From: a virus
IMG/VR virus record: IMGVR_UViG_3300048813_000197
Span: 1 to 55,394 of that record
Direction: 5' to 3' (one strand)
Length of the DNA stretch: 55,394 nucleotides
This document shows positions 50,323 through 55,394 of this stretch, one piece after another. Position 1 is the first letter of the stretch; each line of letters begins with the position of its first letter. The translations under genes were made by a program, and so were the position numbers. The notes below the pieces were generated by a model. That model was not told the DNA's origin. It saw only the letters and a program-made list of their open reading frames with translations, and searched no databases.

Positions 50323-50588
50323 TGGCTGGACCTGTGAAAATAATAATCCGGATCCCGATAGATTTCGGGACCGCACCAGCACGCACAATGAATCAAATGT
50401 GGCAGTCCGAAGGTTGGCAGCATGTGGACAGTCGATTCCCAGTCTGGCGACCCATCCTCAAGCCTGCGCTCGGTGAAGACAATGACCTTGCCGCGCGCTC
50501 TGTCTTCTGGAGTCGGCGTGTATTGCTCGATGACGCTGCAATCAGGCTGCGCTTCGAGCTCGGCGATGGATTTCTGGTAGAGCATCAT
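50319..50588 (-). CDS. Hypothetical protein (89 aa)
   Basis: ATG at 50588 or 50585 behind GGAG; overlaps the previous stop (TGATG). YQKSIAELEAQPDCSVIEQY, RGKVIVFTERR and a Cys/His-rich end (LIHCACWCGPEIYRD) that may bind metal. The open frame to 50669 lies inside the previous gene. No family recognised. Confidence 0.6.
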   Translation of the reverse strand: MMLYQKSIAELEAQPDCSVIEQYTPTPEDRARGKVIVFTERRLEDGSPDWESTVHMLPTFGLPHLIHCACWCGPEIYRDPDYYFHRSSQ

Positions 50589-50878
50589 TGAATCGTCTCC
50601 GGCGGTTTTGTTTTCTCGTGCTCCCGTGAACCTGGATGATCGGCATCGTGGTGGTCCCACATCGTCCACCGCTTCAGTTTGCCGTTCTCATCCTTCTCGC
50701 CTTCGATCGCAGTCAAATCGCCGCACTCCTGTAACTCTGGATGACATGGGCAGGCATCGCTCATTTCGTGCGCTGCGGAGACTACCGACTCGCCATCAAT
50801 CTGGATCATCGGCATAATGTGATAGGTGACAAATTTTCCATTATCGTCTCGCTCTTCGATCACTCCCCAGTTGCTCAT
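50585..50878 (-). CDS. Hypothetical acidic protein (97 aa)
   Basis: Strand-rich N-terminus (NWGVIEERDDNGKFVTYHI), CPCHPELQECGD cysteine cluster and a His/Asp/Glu-rich C-terminus. Start overlaps the previous stop by 4 nt. Possibly metal-binding. Not recognised. Confidence 0.55.
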   Translation of the reverse strand: MSNWGVIEERDDNGKFVTYHIMPMIQIDGESVVSAAHEMSDACPCHPELQECGDLTAIEGEKDENGKLKRWTMWDHHDADHPGSREHEKTKPPETIQ

Positions 50879-51114
50879 CCTTCGACTCTCACTTTCCCGT
50901 TACCGTCACACTTCTGGCAGCGGTCTGAGTATGGAACTGGCAGATCCGCCATGTTCAATTTGAAGATTCCAGATCCATCGCACTGGTTGCATTTAGCAAC
51001 CCATCCCGATCCGCGGCAAATCTGGCACTTTGACTTGCCGACGATCTTGTAATCCCGGGTGCCATCTTCGTTGTTGCGATAGGCGGTTGCGGCGCAGACA
51101 CATTGTTGTTTCAT
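50875..51114 (-). CDS. DnaJ-type zinc-finger small protein (79 aa)
   Basis: Three CxxCxGxG-type units (CQICRGSG, CNQCDGSG, CQKCDGNG) plus an N-terminal CVCA: the DnaJ cysteine-rich domain without J-domain. A relative at 25.7 kb has the same motif type. Starts and ends overlap its neighbours by 4 nt. Could bind unfolded protein or nucleic acid. Confidence 0.72.
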   Translation of the reverse strand: MKQQCVCAATAYRNNEDGTRDYKIVGKSKCQICRGSGWVAKCNQCDGSGIFKLNMADLPVPYSDRCQKCDGNGKVRVEG

Positions 51115-51485
51115 CGGTTACCAACTCTTTCGACTGCTTTCCATAGTCGATCATCCATCGCCAATGAATTAACTCGCCGAACAGGTTTCTTCTGAGCATA
51201 ACTACTACGATCTTTACCCTCGAGAGTTTTGTATTCAGGTAAAGATAGCGGTGGGTCTCGTTCTAACTTTACCGCCCGAATCTCGCGTGCGACTTCCTTA
51301 CGCTCGCGGAATTCCCGCCTGATTCCCAGTATCGAAATGCGCGTCTGCGCAATCAATCGACTCATGGTGTTTCGGTGAATCCCTAACTCGCGCGCAGCGG
51401 CACCCGAGTCACCTCTATGCGTTCGCAGAACACGTAAAAGCAGTGCTCTCTTAAACTCCCACATTGCATCCGAATATGCGCTCAC
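51111..51485 (-). CDS. Fis-type HTH protein (124 aa), GTG start
   Basis: GTG at 51485 overlaps the previous stop (GTGA). FKRALLLRVLRTHRGDSGAAARELGIHRNTMSRLIAQ is the Fis-family HTH; the C-terminal half is basic and helical. Fis-like proteins bend DNA and regulate transcription. It lies mid-operon, so it may act on phage or host promoters. Confidence 0.75.
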   Translation of the reverse strand: MSAYSDAMWEFKRALLLRVLRTHRGDSGAAARELGIHRNTMSRLIAQTRISILGIRREFRERKEVAREIRAVKLERDPPLSLPEYKTLEGKDRSSYAQKKPVRRVNSLAMDDRLWKAVERVGNR

Positions 51486-51805
51486 AGGTACTCTCCACAG
51501 TCCCGGCAACTCCATCTGCCGATACAGAACATCTTCCGGTAGTGGCCGCAGCATTCAGGCGCGCGGTGATAGCCAGCCCTGCGCTTGGCGAGGTCCAGGT
51601 TCTCCGTCCGATAGCGCGGCAGTGGCGTGTCTGGTGAGAGGACTTCGCCTTCAACCGGATACATTGACTGCATAACATCTCGGACGGCGAAGTTGAGGCG
51701 CTTATATGAATCGTTGACGATTGCCGCGAGAAAAGGGTCCATCTTTTCCGGCGCCAATACCTCGCCTTCGATCGCCTGCGGTCGGATTGTGATGTCAGTG
51801 GTCAT
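51482..51805 (-). CDS. Hypothetical protein with C-terminal Cys cluster (107 aa)
   Basis: Helical N-domain with repeated EGEVLxP (14-18, 52-56), then CCGHYRKMFCIGRWSCRDCGEYL: four to five Cys and one His, a compact zinc site. Starts 11 nt inside the upstream gene. Not recognised; metal-binding protein. Confidence 0.62.
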   Translation of the reverse strand: MTTDITIRPQAIEGEVLAPEKMDPFLAAIVNDSYKRLNFAVRDVMQSMYPVEGEVLSPDTPLPRYRTENLDLAKRRAGYHRAPECCGHYRKMFCIGRWSCRDCGEYL

Positions 51806-52031
51806 TCTTCTTCAGCAACCCCATTGCCCCGGCCTGCAGCCAGAATTTGAATCCATCAACCAGCCATGCACTTTCAGAGAGCGTCAAACCATTGTCCAGC
51901 GATCCCTGAAAGTCGTCTTGCCCTTCGACCTGTTTAGTGCGGTAGAGAATCAGCACCTGGTCGTATTGGTCGGCGCGTGAAGCCAGAGTTGCGGCGAGGT
52001 CCACTATGCTTTCTATCTGCTCGTTGTTCAA
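51795..52031 (-). CDS. Hypothetical protein, TTG start (78 aa)
   Basis: TTG at 52031 overlaps the DUF1643 stop (TTGA) with GAGG 7 nt upstream. Helical (NNEQIESIVDLAATLASRADQYDQVLILYR) with a GLTLSESAWLVDGFKFWL end. The open frame to 52283 lies inside the DUF1643 gene. Not recognised. Confidence 0.6.
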   Translation of the reverse strand: MNNEQIESIVDLAATLASRADQYDQVLILYRTKQVEGQDDFQGSLDNGLTLSESAWLVDGFKFWLQAGAMGLLKKNDH

Positions 52032-52513
52032 GAGTAAGCCTCCAGTTTCGTCGTATACGCCAGCATAAGCGGATGCCGCGGGGAGCGGTCGCCATTCCGT
52101 CCCCAGCAGTACAAGTTGAGAATCTCCTTCGCGATGCGATCTGCCCGATGCCGCCCGCGCCAGGAAGCTACACACGGCTTGCCCCAGGCCGCGACAATCC
52201 GGTGGCAGCTGAAATGGTTGATGTATTGTTTCAGGTGCTCGACGGTATTCTCCGGCCCAAATGGATCCGCCGCCGCTTTCCACTCCTTTGGGTCCGTTGC
52301 GCGGTAGGCGCCGACATTCAGCATTAGTACGCCGCCGTAGCCCATCCGCTGCGCGAAGCCAATTACCTTGCGAATGGTGGGATCGTCCTCCTTCTCGTCA
52401 GCCTTCGACGGGTTGCAGCCGATGACGCAGAGAAGCGGAAGTGACGCATCCCAAACCCGCAGGAGCCAGTAGCGATATTTTCGGTCTTCGGATAGGTAGG
52501 CTGTCGTGAACAA
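52028..52513 (-). CDS. DUF1643-family protein (161 aa)
   Basis: CNPSKADEKEDDPTIRK, GYGGVLMLNVGAYRATDP, DPFGPEN, VAAWGKPC and RHPLMLAY are the DUF1643 motifs in order. The family occurs in phages and plasmids; enzymatic role not established. Start at 52513, just after the 56-residue zinc gene. Moderately long compared with its operon neighbours. Confidence 0.85.
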   Translation of the reverse strand: MFTTAYLSEDRKYRYWLLRVWDASLPLLCVIGCNPSKADEKEDDPTIRKVIGFAQRMGYGGVLMLNVGAYRATDPKEWKAAADPFGPENTVEHLKQYINHFSCHRIVAAWGKPCVASWRGRHRADRIAKEILNLYCWGRNGDRSPRHPLMLAYTTKLEAYS

Positions 52514-52684
52514 TTACGCCGCCTTCCTCAACACAGCGGAAAACGCCTCAGCATTGCCGGCGGTTCCGCAATTCTGACAAACGATGCACTTCACATTCTG
52601 CGGCCGGACATCGACCAGACAGCGCGGGCAGCGGAAGTGGAAAGGCTCGCGATGGACTACGGGGAAATTGGCTATGGTGAGCAT
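52514..52684 (-). CDS. Zinc-ribbon protein (56 aa)
   Basis: ATG at 52684 (MLTIANFPV) behind AGGAG. CPRC and CIVCQNC form a zinc ribbon. The open frame to 52918 is antisense-like in composition and not needed. Ends at the DUF1643 ATG. Between this gene and the next lies a 21-codon GTG frame (52753-52688 region) that is too short to call. Confidence 0.6.
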   Translation of the reverse strand: MLTIANFPVVHREPFHFRCPRCLVDVRPQNVKCIVCQNCGTAGNAEAFSAVLRKAA

Positions 52685-52733
52685 GGGGACTCCTTTTGAT
52701 CTTCGATCATTTGGATGCGTTGGCCGATCCAGT

Positions 52734-53132
52734 TCACGACGTTTTCGGCGGCCGACACGAAAGACACCCGCAGTTAGCCGCATGCGCTGGCTTTTGGTAG
52801 ATAGATCGTGGCGGCAATATCTCCGCCGCGGTACGAACTTCGGGGACGGAAGCCATGATTCGGGCCAGGCGAGATGGTTTTTCCATTTCATCCCGAATGT
52901 GCTCGTCAAACCGGCCATTCAACTCCGCCATCCGCTTTTCGTCCTGCGCGTTGAGTTTGCCGCTTGATTTGCGCGCGGGAGCGGAAACCTCGACCACCTC
53001 TTCCGAGCCCGGCGTATGCCAGCGCCGGCACCGGCAACCAGCGCATTTCTCCGGCGGCTCATCACCCTTCGCCAGCCAGATCCAGCCGCAGTCCTCGTAC
53101 TCACACTTCCAGCAGTCGCGGTTGACGCGCAT
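52734..53132 (-). CDS. Zinc-finger protein (132 aa)
   Basis: CWKCEYEDCGWIW (7-19) and CAGCRCRRW (30-38) make one zinc unit, and CGCLSCRPPK near the C-terminus a second. The middle is helical and charged. Common in early phage operons as regulators. No target is known. Confidence 0.65.
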   Translation of the reverse strand: MRVNRDCWKCEYEDCGWIWLAKGDEPPEKCAGCRCRRWHTPGSEEVVEVSAPARKSSGKLNAQDEKRMAELNGRFDEHIRDEMEKPSRLARIMASVPEVRTAAEILPPRSIYQKPAHAANCGCLSCRPPKTS

Positions 53133-53143
53133 CAGTGAACTCC

Positions 53144-53602
53144 TTACGCCGCAAAGGTGTCTTTTTCGATGACTTCGTAAACGAAGACGTGCTCGTTTTT
53201 ATGGCTGAGCGCCATCGGGATGATCCAGGTGAGATTCGGCACGACGACCGGCAACTCATCCAAATGCCAGACCATCACCGCTTCGGATTCTATTGTCCGC
53301 ACCTTCGCCAGTTTTTCCGAGTCGAATGCATGGAAGAAATCCACCTGCCACTCCGGATTCTCTCCGCGCGCCCGCAGAATCAAGAACGGTTCCCAGTTCT
53401 GCACATCAACTCCCGCCTCCTCAAAAAACTCACGCCACATCGCCGCTGGCGCACTTTCTGTCTGCCCAGCGCTCATCGTGCTCCGTTTTCCGCCAATCCC
53501 ATTCCACTTCCCGACTACCGCCGCTGGACCGTGGTTCTTCAAAATCAAAGCCACCTTATTGCGATCCTCGTCGAACAACAATCCCGCCACATACTTAATC
53601 AT
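53144..53602 (-). CDS. NUDIX hydrolase (152 aa)
   Basis: Nudix box: G37-G38...E49-x7-R57-E58-x2-E61-E62-x-G64 (REFFEEAGV), with two or three extra residues before E49 compared with the usual Gx5E. GAGG before the ATG. First gene of the early operon; the promoter lies 30-70 nt upstream with a TCCGGTA dyad. Such enzymes cut nucleoside diphosphate derivatives, for example mutagenic nucleotides or signal molecules. Substrate unknown. Confidence 0.9.
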   Translation of the reverse strand: MIKYVAGLLFDEDRNKVALILKNHGPAAVVGKWNGIGGKRSTMSAGQTESAPAAMWREFFEEAGVDVQNWEPFLILRARGENPEWQVDFFHAFDSEKLAKVRTIESEAVMVWHLDELPVVVPNLTWIIPMALSHKNEHVFVYEVIEKDTFAA

Positions 53603-53615
53603 CGCTTTCCTCTCT

Positions 53616-53670
53616 TCCGGTATTCCGTACCACTCCGGTATAACGTACCGGAACAGCGTACCGGAGTCAA
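53616..53670 (-). promoter_or_regulatory. Early-operon promoter with TCCGGTA operator dyad
   Basis: TCCGGTA at 53616 and 53634, TACCGGA at 53646 and 53659. TCCGGTA-TAACG-TACCGGA (53634-53652) is a perfect 7-bp inverted repeat. Minus-strand TTGACT (53670-53665) is 17 bp from TACGTT. The repeats overlap the promoter, so a dimeric repressor could control the whole early operon; the operon's XRE or GcrA-like HTH proteins are candidates. Confidence 0.5.
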
Positions 53671-53993
53671 GAGAATTCCGCGAACTAGCGGATTTGGGAA
53701 TTGGGATTTGGGAAAATTGGATATATTCAGTTGGTCGCCGTGAGGCGACGTGCGGGCGATGCCCACCCCTTCCGCGCGAGTTCCCGGGGGAAGCGAGTCG
53801 CCGAGCGCCGGCCAGGTCGAGCCGGGGGCGCAGGGTGGGCGCGTCGAGGGGGCGCGGCCGGTCCCGAAAATGGGGCGCTGTCCGCTCTCATCGCCATCCG
53901 AAGATGTTCTCCGCCTTAATCTCCGCAAGTCCAACCATCTAATAGACTTGGACGCCGACAGACTGCGCCATGTGTTGAGGCTATACACAAGGG
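53671..53993. other. GC-rich gap with structured DNA, no gene
   Basis: GATTTGGGAA occurs twice, 14 bp apart (53691 and 53705). GTCGCC-GTGA-GGCGAC (53734-53749) is a perfect 6-bp stem with GNRA-type loop; GGGC-GAT-GCCC (53754-53764) follows. The remaining bases are GC-rich. Open frames here (such as 53750-54013) look like compositional frames, though the last 40 codons of that one resemble protein. A short RNA or a leader of the plus-strand genes is possible. Confidence 0.4.
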
Positions 53994-54240
53994 ATGCGCG
54001 AGAAGAACAATAAACGGCGCGAAGTGGGAACAACTCAGGGAACAGTTACAGCGATGGATGCGTAAGGCCCACCGGCAAGTGGAGGAAGGCGCGAGGCTTG
54101 CGGCTGGCTGGCGATCCCGGTCGATGGCTGGGCGCATCAGCTCGGCAAGCTGCCACCATATAAGGATGCACTGCTCGCCTGCGCGGTGCGAATGGGTGGG
54201 TCTGGATCAGGATTGCGGCAGGAGATGACCGGCAAGCTGT
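53994..54240 (+). pseudogene. Possible frameshifted gene remnant
   Basis: Three stretches in two frames read as one protein: MREKNNKRRE (frame of 53994), then KWEQLREQLQRWMRKAH and EGARLAAG (from 54022, other frame), then LAIPVDGWAHQLGKLPPYKD (from 54108, first frame again). Single-base shifts near 54020 and 54107 would join them. Amino-acid quality is good within each piece and poor outside. Decay or a sequencing error could explain it. Confidence 0.32.
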
Positions 54241-54305
54241 CTATATATGGGAATTATCCCTTTAACTCCCGTGTGAAAACAGTTCGTAAATCTCTCACTT
54301 TCCGC

Positions 54306-54372
54306 TTGACACATTACACGGTTGTGCTAACCTTAATACATCAGAGGCAACCAGCCTCCTGGAGAATGAAAA
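54306..54372 (+). promoter_or_regulatory. Plus-strand early promoter and leader
   Basis: TTGACA (54306-54311), 16-bp spacer, TAACCT (54328-54333). GAGGC-AACCA-GCCTC (54344-54358) is a perfect 5-bp stem in the leader, and GGAG follows it before the ATG at 54373. Confidence 0.5.
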
Positions 54373-54723
54373 ATGACGATCCGCGAACAGCTTTACGACG
54401 CAGTTTCCGATCAATCCGCACAGGCTTGCATCAACCAACACACCCGCAACATCCACACCCTTTACGCAATGCCCGATGGTCGCGTGTACTGGGGCCAAGA
54501 AACCTCTACAAACTCTTGGGATGTGTTGGCTGGAACCGTTGATCCGGTTGCTGTGATCTACCAGACCGGAACCGGCTCCTGTGGCTGCAATTGTGATGCT
54601 TGCATGGCTGGCGATGATCCGGCGGAATGGGCAGGAGATGATGCCAACGAGTTGCTGGACGAGTTGATTGCCAAAGTCGATGCTATCGAAGTTGGCTACT
54701 TTGACGATGAGCAAGAGGCATAA
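54373..54723 (+). CDS. Hypothetical acidic protein (116 aa)
   Basis: GGAG before the ATG. Helical start (REQLYDAVSDQSAQACINQ), beta middle (YAMPDGRVYWGQETS), CGCNCDAC cysteine cluster and an acidic C-terminus (ELLDELIAKVDAIE). It is the first gene of the plus-strand early series. Possibly metal-binding. Family not recognised. Confidence 0.65.
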   Translation: MTIREQLYDAVSDQSAQACINQHTRNIHTLYAMPDGRVYWGQETSTNSWDVLAGTVDPVAVIYQTGTGSCGCNCDACMAGDDPAEWAGDDANELLDELIAKVDAIEVGYFDDEQEA

Positions 54724-54743
54724 TCTCCGCCGCGCCGCATCCA
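54723..54743 (+). repeat. 21-bp intergenic direct repeat, copy 1
   Basis: The 21-bp word at 54723-54743 (ATCTCCGCCGCGC...) is repeated exactly at 55104-55124. Each copy starts at the stop codon of a gene and is followed by CGTAA-like sequence. It is GC-rich and may be an operator, processing site or recombination remnant. Confidence 0.8.
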
Positions 54744-54804
54744 GCGTAATCCGTGCAATATCACACTAAACCGCCCACGGAGATGTGGGGCAGGAGATCA
54801 GCAA

Positions 54805-55104
54805 ATGAAGGCCATCAGGACTCGCTACCTACCTTGCACCGATACCTACAGTCTGACCTACTCGCCTGCTTTCGGGGCAAATGATGGTTTGATCGACACC
54901 GACGCTCCCGACCACGACCTTGACGCAATGGCCCCACGCTATCTCGTCTACACGGCAGACGGCACAGAAGTAGGAGATTACGAGAGCGAACGCGATGCAG
55001 AGTGGGCGGCAGAATCGCGTGACAAGAAATTAAATCACTCCGCAGAGAACGGCGATCTCTGCCGCGTCGAACTCTTTTCGATAGCCGAGCAAATTTCGCT
55101 CTGA
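54805..55104 (+). CDS. Hypothetical protein (99 aa)
   Basis: AGGAG 8 nt before the ATG. Beta N-terminus (RYLPCTDTYSLTYSPAF), Asp-rich segment and a YLVYTADGTEVGDYESERDAEWAAE helix with acidic residues. Stop at the second copy of the 21-bp repeat. Looks like a small folded early protein. Family not recognised. Confidence 0.62.
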   Translation: MKAIRTRYLPCTDTYSLTYSPAFGANDGLIDTDAPDHDLDAMAPRYLVYTADGTEVGDYESERDAEWAAESRDKKLNHSAENGDLCRVELFSIAEQISL

Positions 55105-55124
55105 TCTCCGCCGCGCCGCATCCA
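55104..55124 (+). repeat. 21-bp intergenic direct repeat, copy 2
   Basis: Exact copy of 54723-54743. The spacer after it (to 55185) carries two stems in a row: GAGGTT-GGT-AACCTC (55140-55154) and GGCGG-N8-CCGCC (55156-55173), leading to the last gene. Confidence 0.8.
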
Positions 55125-55185
55125 CGGTAAGTGGAGCGTGAGGTTGGTAACCTCGGGCGGTACGTAACCCGCCAGAAAGACTCCA

Positions 55186-55389
55186 ATGGAATACTCGCCT
55201 AATTGGGACCTCTCGACGATTCCGCGCGATCTCCTGCGCGCAGAATACGCCAAGAGCATCAAACCGCCCGCGCCCCGCGCTCGCGTCGAACTGCCTTGCG
55301 TCCAATGTGCTCATCCTCTCAGTGCCCGTGAGCGCCGCAAACCGTGCCCTAAATGCGGCTCCCGCCAGCCACGAGAGTCAAGTACGTAA
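55186..55389 (+). CDS. Small zinc-ribbon protein (67 aa)
   Basis: WDLSTIPRDLLRAEYAKS start, as in a known type of small phage protein, then CVQC and CPKCG, a zinc ribbon (residues about 38-57). Ribosome site weak (AAAGACTCCA). Stop 5 nt before the window edge. Probably DNA- or RNA-binding. Function unknown. Confidence 0.65.
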   Translation: MEYSPNWDLSTIPRDLLRAEYAKSIKPPAPRARVELPCVQCAHPLSARERRKPCPKCGSRQPRESST

Positions 55390-55394
55390 ATCCC

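Noticed and set aside
52688-52755. 21-codon GTG frame between two zinc-protein genes
   Set aside because: Overlaps the stop of the 132-residue gene in GTGA style but is too short to separate from chance.
53750-54013. Open frame of 87 codons, plus strand
   Set aside because: Sits in GC-rich DNA, has no ribosome site and the first half has random composition. Only the last part is protein-like, which is covered by the frameshift note.
54815-55314. Minus-strand open frames over the last genes
   Set aside because: Antisense of the plus-strand early genes. They contain no motif and their starts lack ribosome sites.
1-55394. CRISPR arrays, tRNA genes, integrase or attachment sites
   Set aside because: No regular spacer-repeat array, no cloverleaf-like sequence and no recombinase motif was seen on reading both strands.

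Overview
The window reads as most of a tailed-phage genome (Caudoviricetes) with podovirus-type gene order. One long late block on the minus strand runs from about 44.6 kb down to 1.1 kb: a membrane-anchored coiled-coil protein, terminase small and large subunits, portal, scaffold, major capsid protein, connector and tail genes, a signal-peptide fibre, a very large tail protein, then a GNAT / internal-virion cluster ending in a 3264-residue polyvalent protein. The block closes with a holin-like membrane protein, two small genes and a clear intrinsic terminator at about 1.1 kb. No tRNA, rRNA, CRISPR array or integrase is visible. Nor is there a DNA or RNA polymerase, primase or recognisable endolysin, so the genome may extend beyond this window or lean on the host. 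The host is unknown. Two Tat signal peptides and several Sec signal peptides point to a diderm bacterium.

Region by region. 1-1.0 kb: the N-terminal part of an HNH/AP2 nuclease running off the left edge, a zinc-ribbon miniprotein, and a divergent plus-strand gene with two GRPTK motifs. 1.0-37.3 kb and 38.2-44.6 kb: the minus-strand virion genes. 44.7-47.9 kb: a plus-strand operon with HNH nuclease, DUF1376 protein, beta-class DNA methyltransferase and two small proteins. 47.9-53.6 kb: a tight minus-strand early/accessory operon of about 15 small genes (NUDIX, DUF1643, DnaJ-type zinc proteins, Fis-like, XRE and GcrA-like HTH proteins, a PD-(D/E)XK-like protein, DUF7694, HNH/AP2), probably started from a promoter at about 53.65 kb that overlaps a TCCGGTA dyad. 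53.7-54.3 kb: GC-rich structured DNA with what looks like a frameshifted gene. 54.3-55.4 kb: a short plus-strand series of small genes separated by a 21-bp direct repeat.

The most distinctive signal is a family of six HNH/AP2 homing-endonuclease-like genes (left edge, 16.1, 23.1, 26.1, 37.7 and 50.1 kb). Four sit inside the late block on the opposite strand, each in a gap between two late genes, and each has a 3' end that overlaps the neighbouring gene in antisense by 39-89 nt. Four of the six carry a compact leader: a -10 box, a short hairpin near the predicted 5' end, and a second potential hairpin that puts the Shine-Dalgarno in its loop. Two of these leaders are homologous, yet their second stems use different bases and still pair, which suggests selection for RNA structure.

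A second recurring signal is the palindrome GCTTGCAA(G). It lies at cluster boundaries and supplies a TTGCAA -35 box spaced 16-18 bp from a -10 box at several sites. Its presence at both divergent cluster starts suggests a shared promoter class or operator. All functional calls come from reading the sequence and translations; no database search was run.
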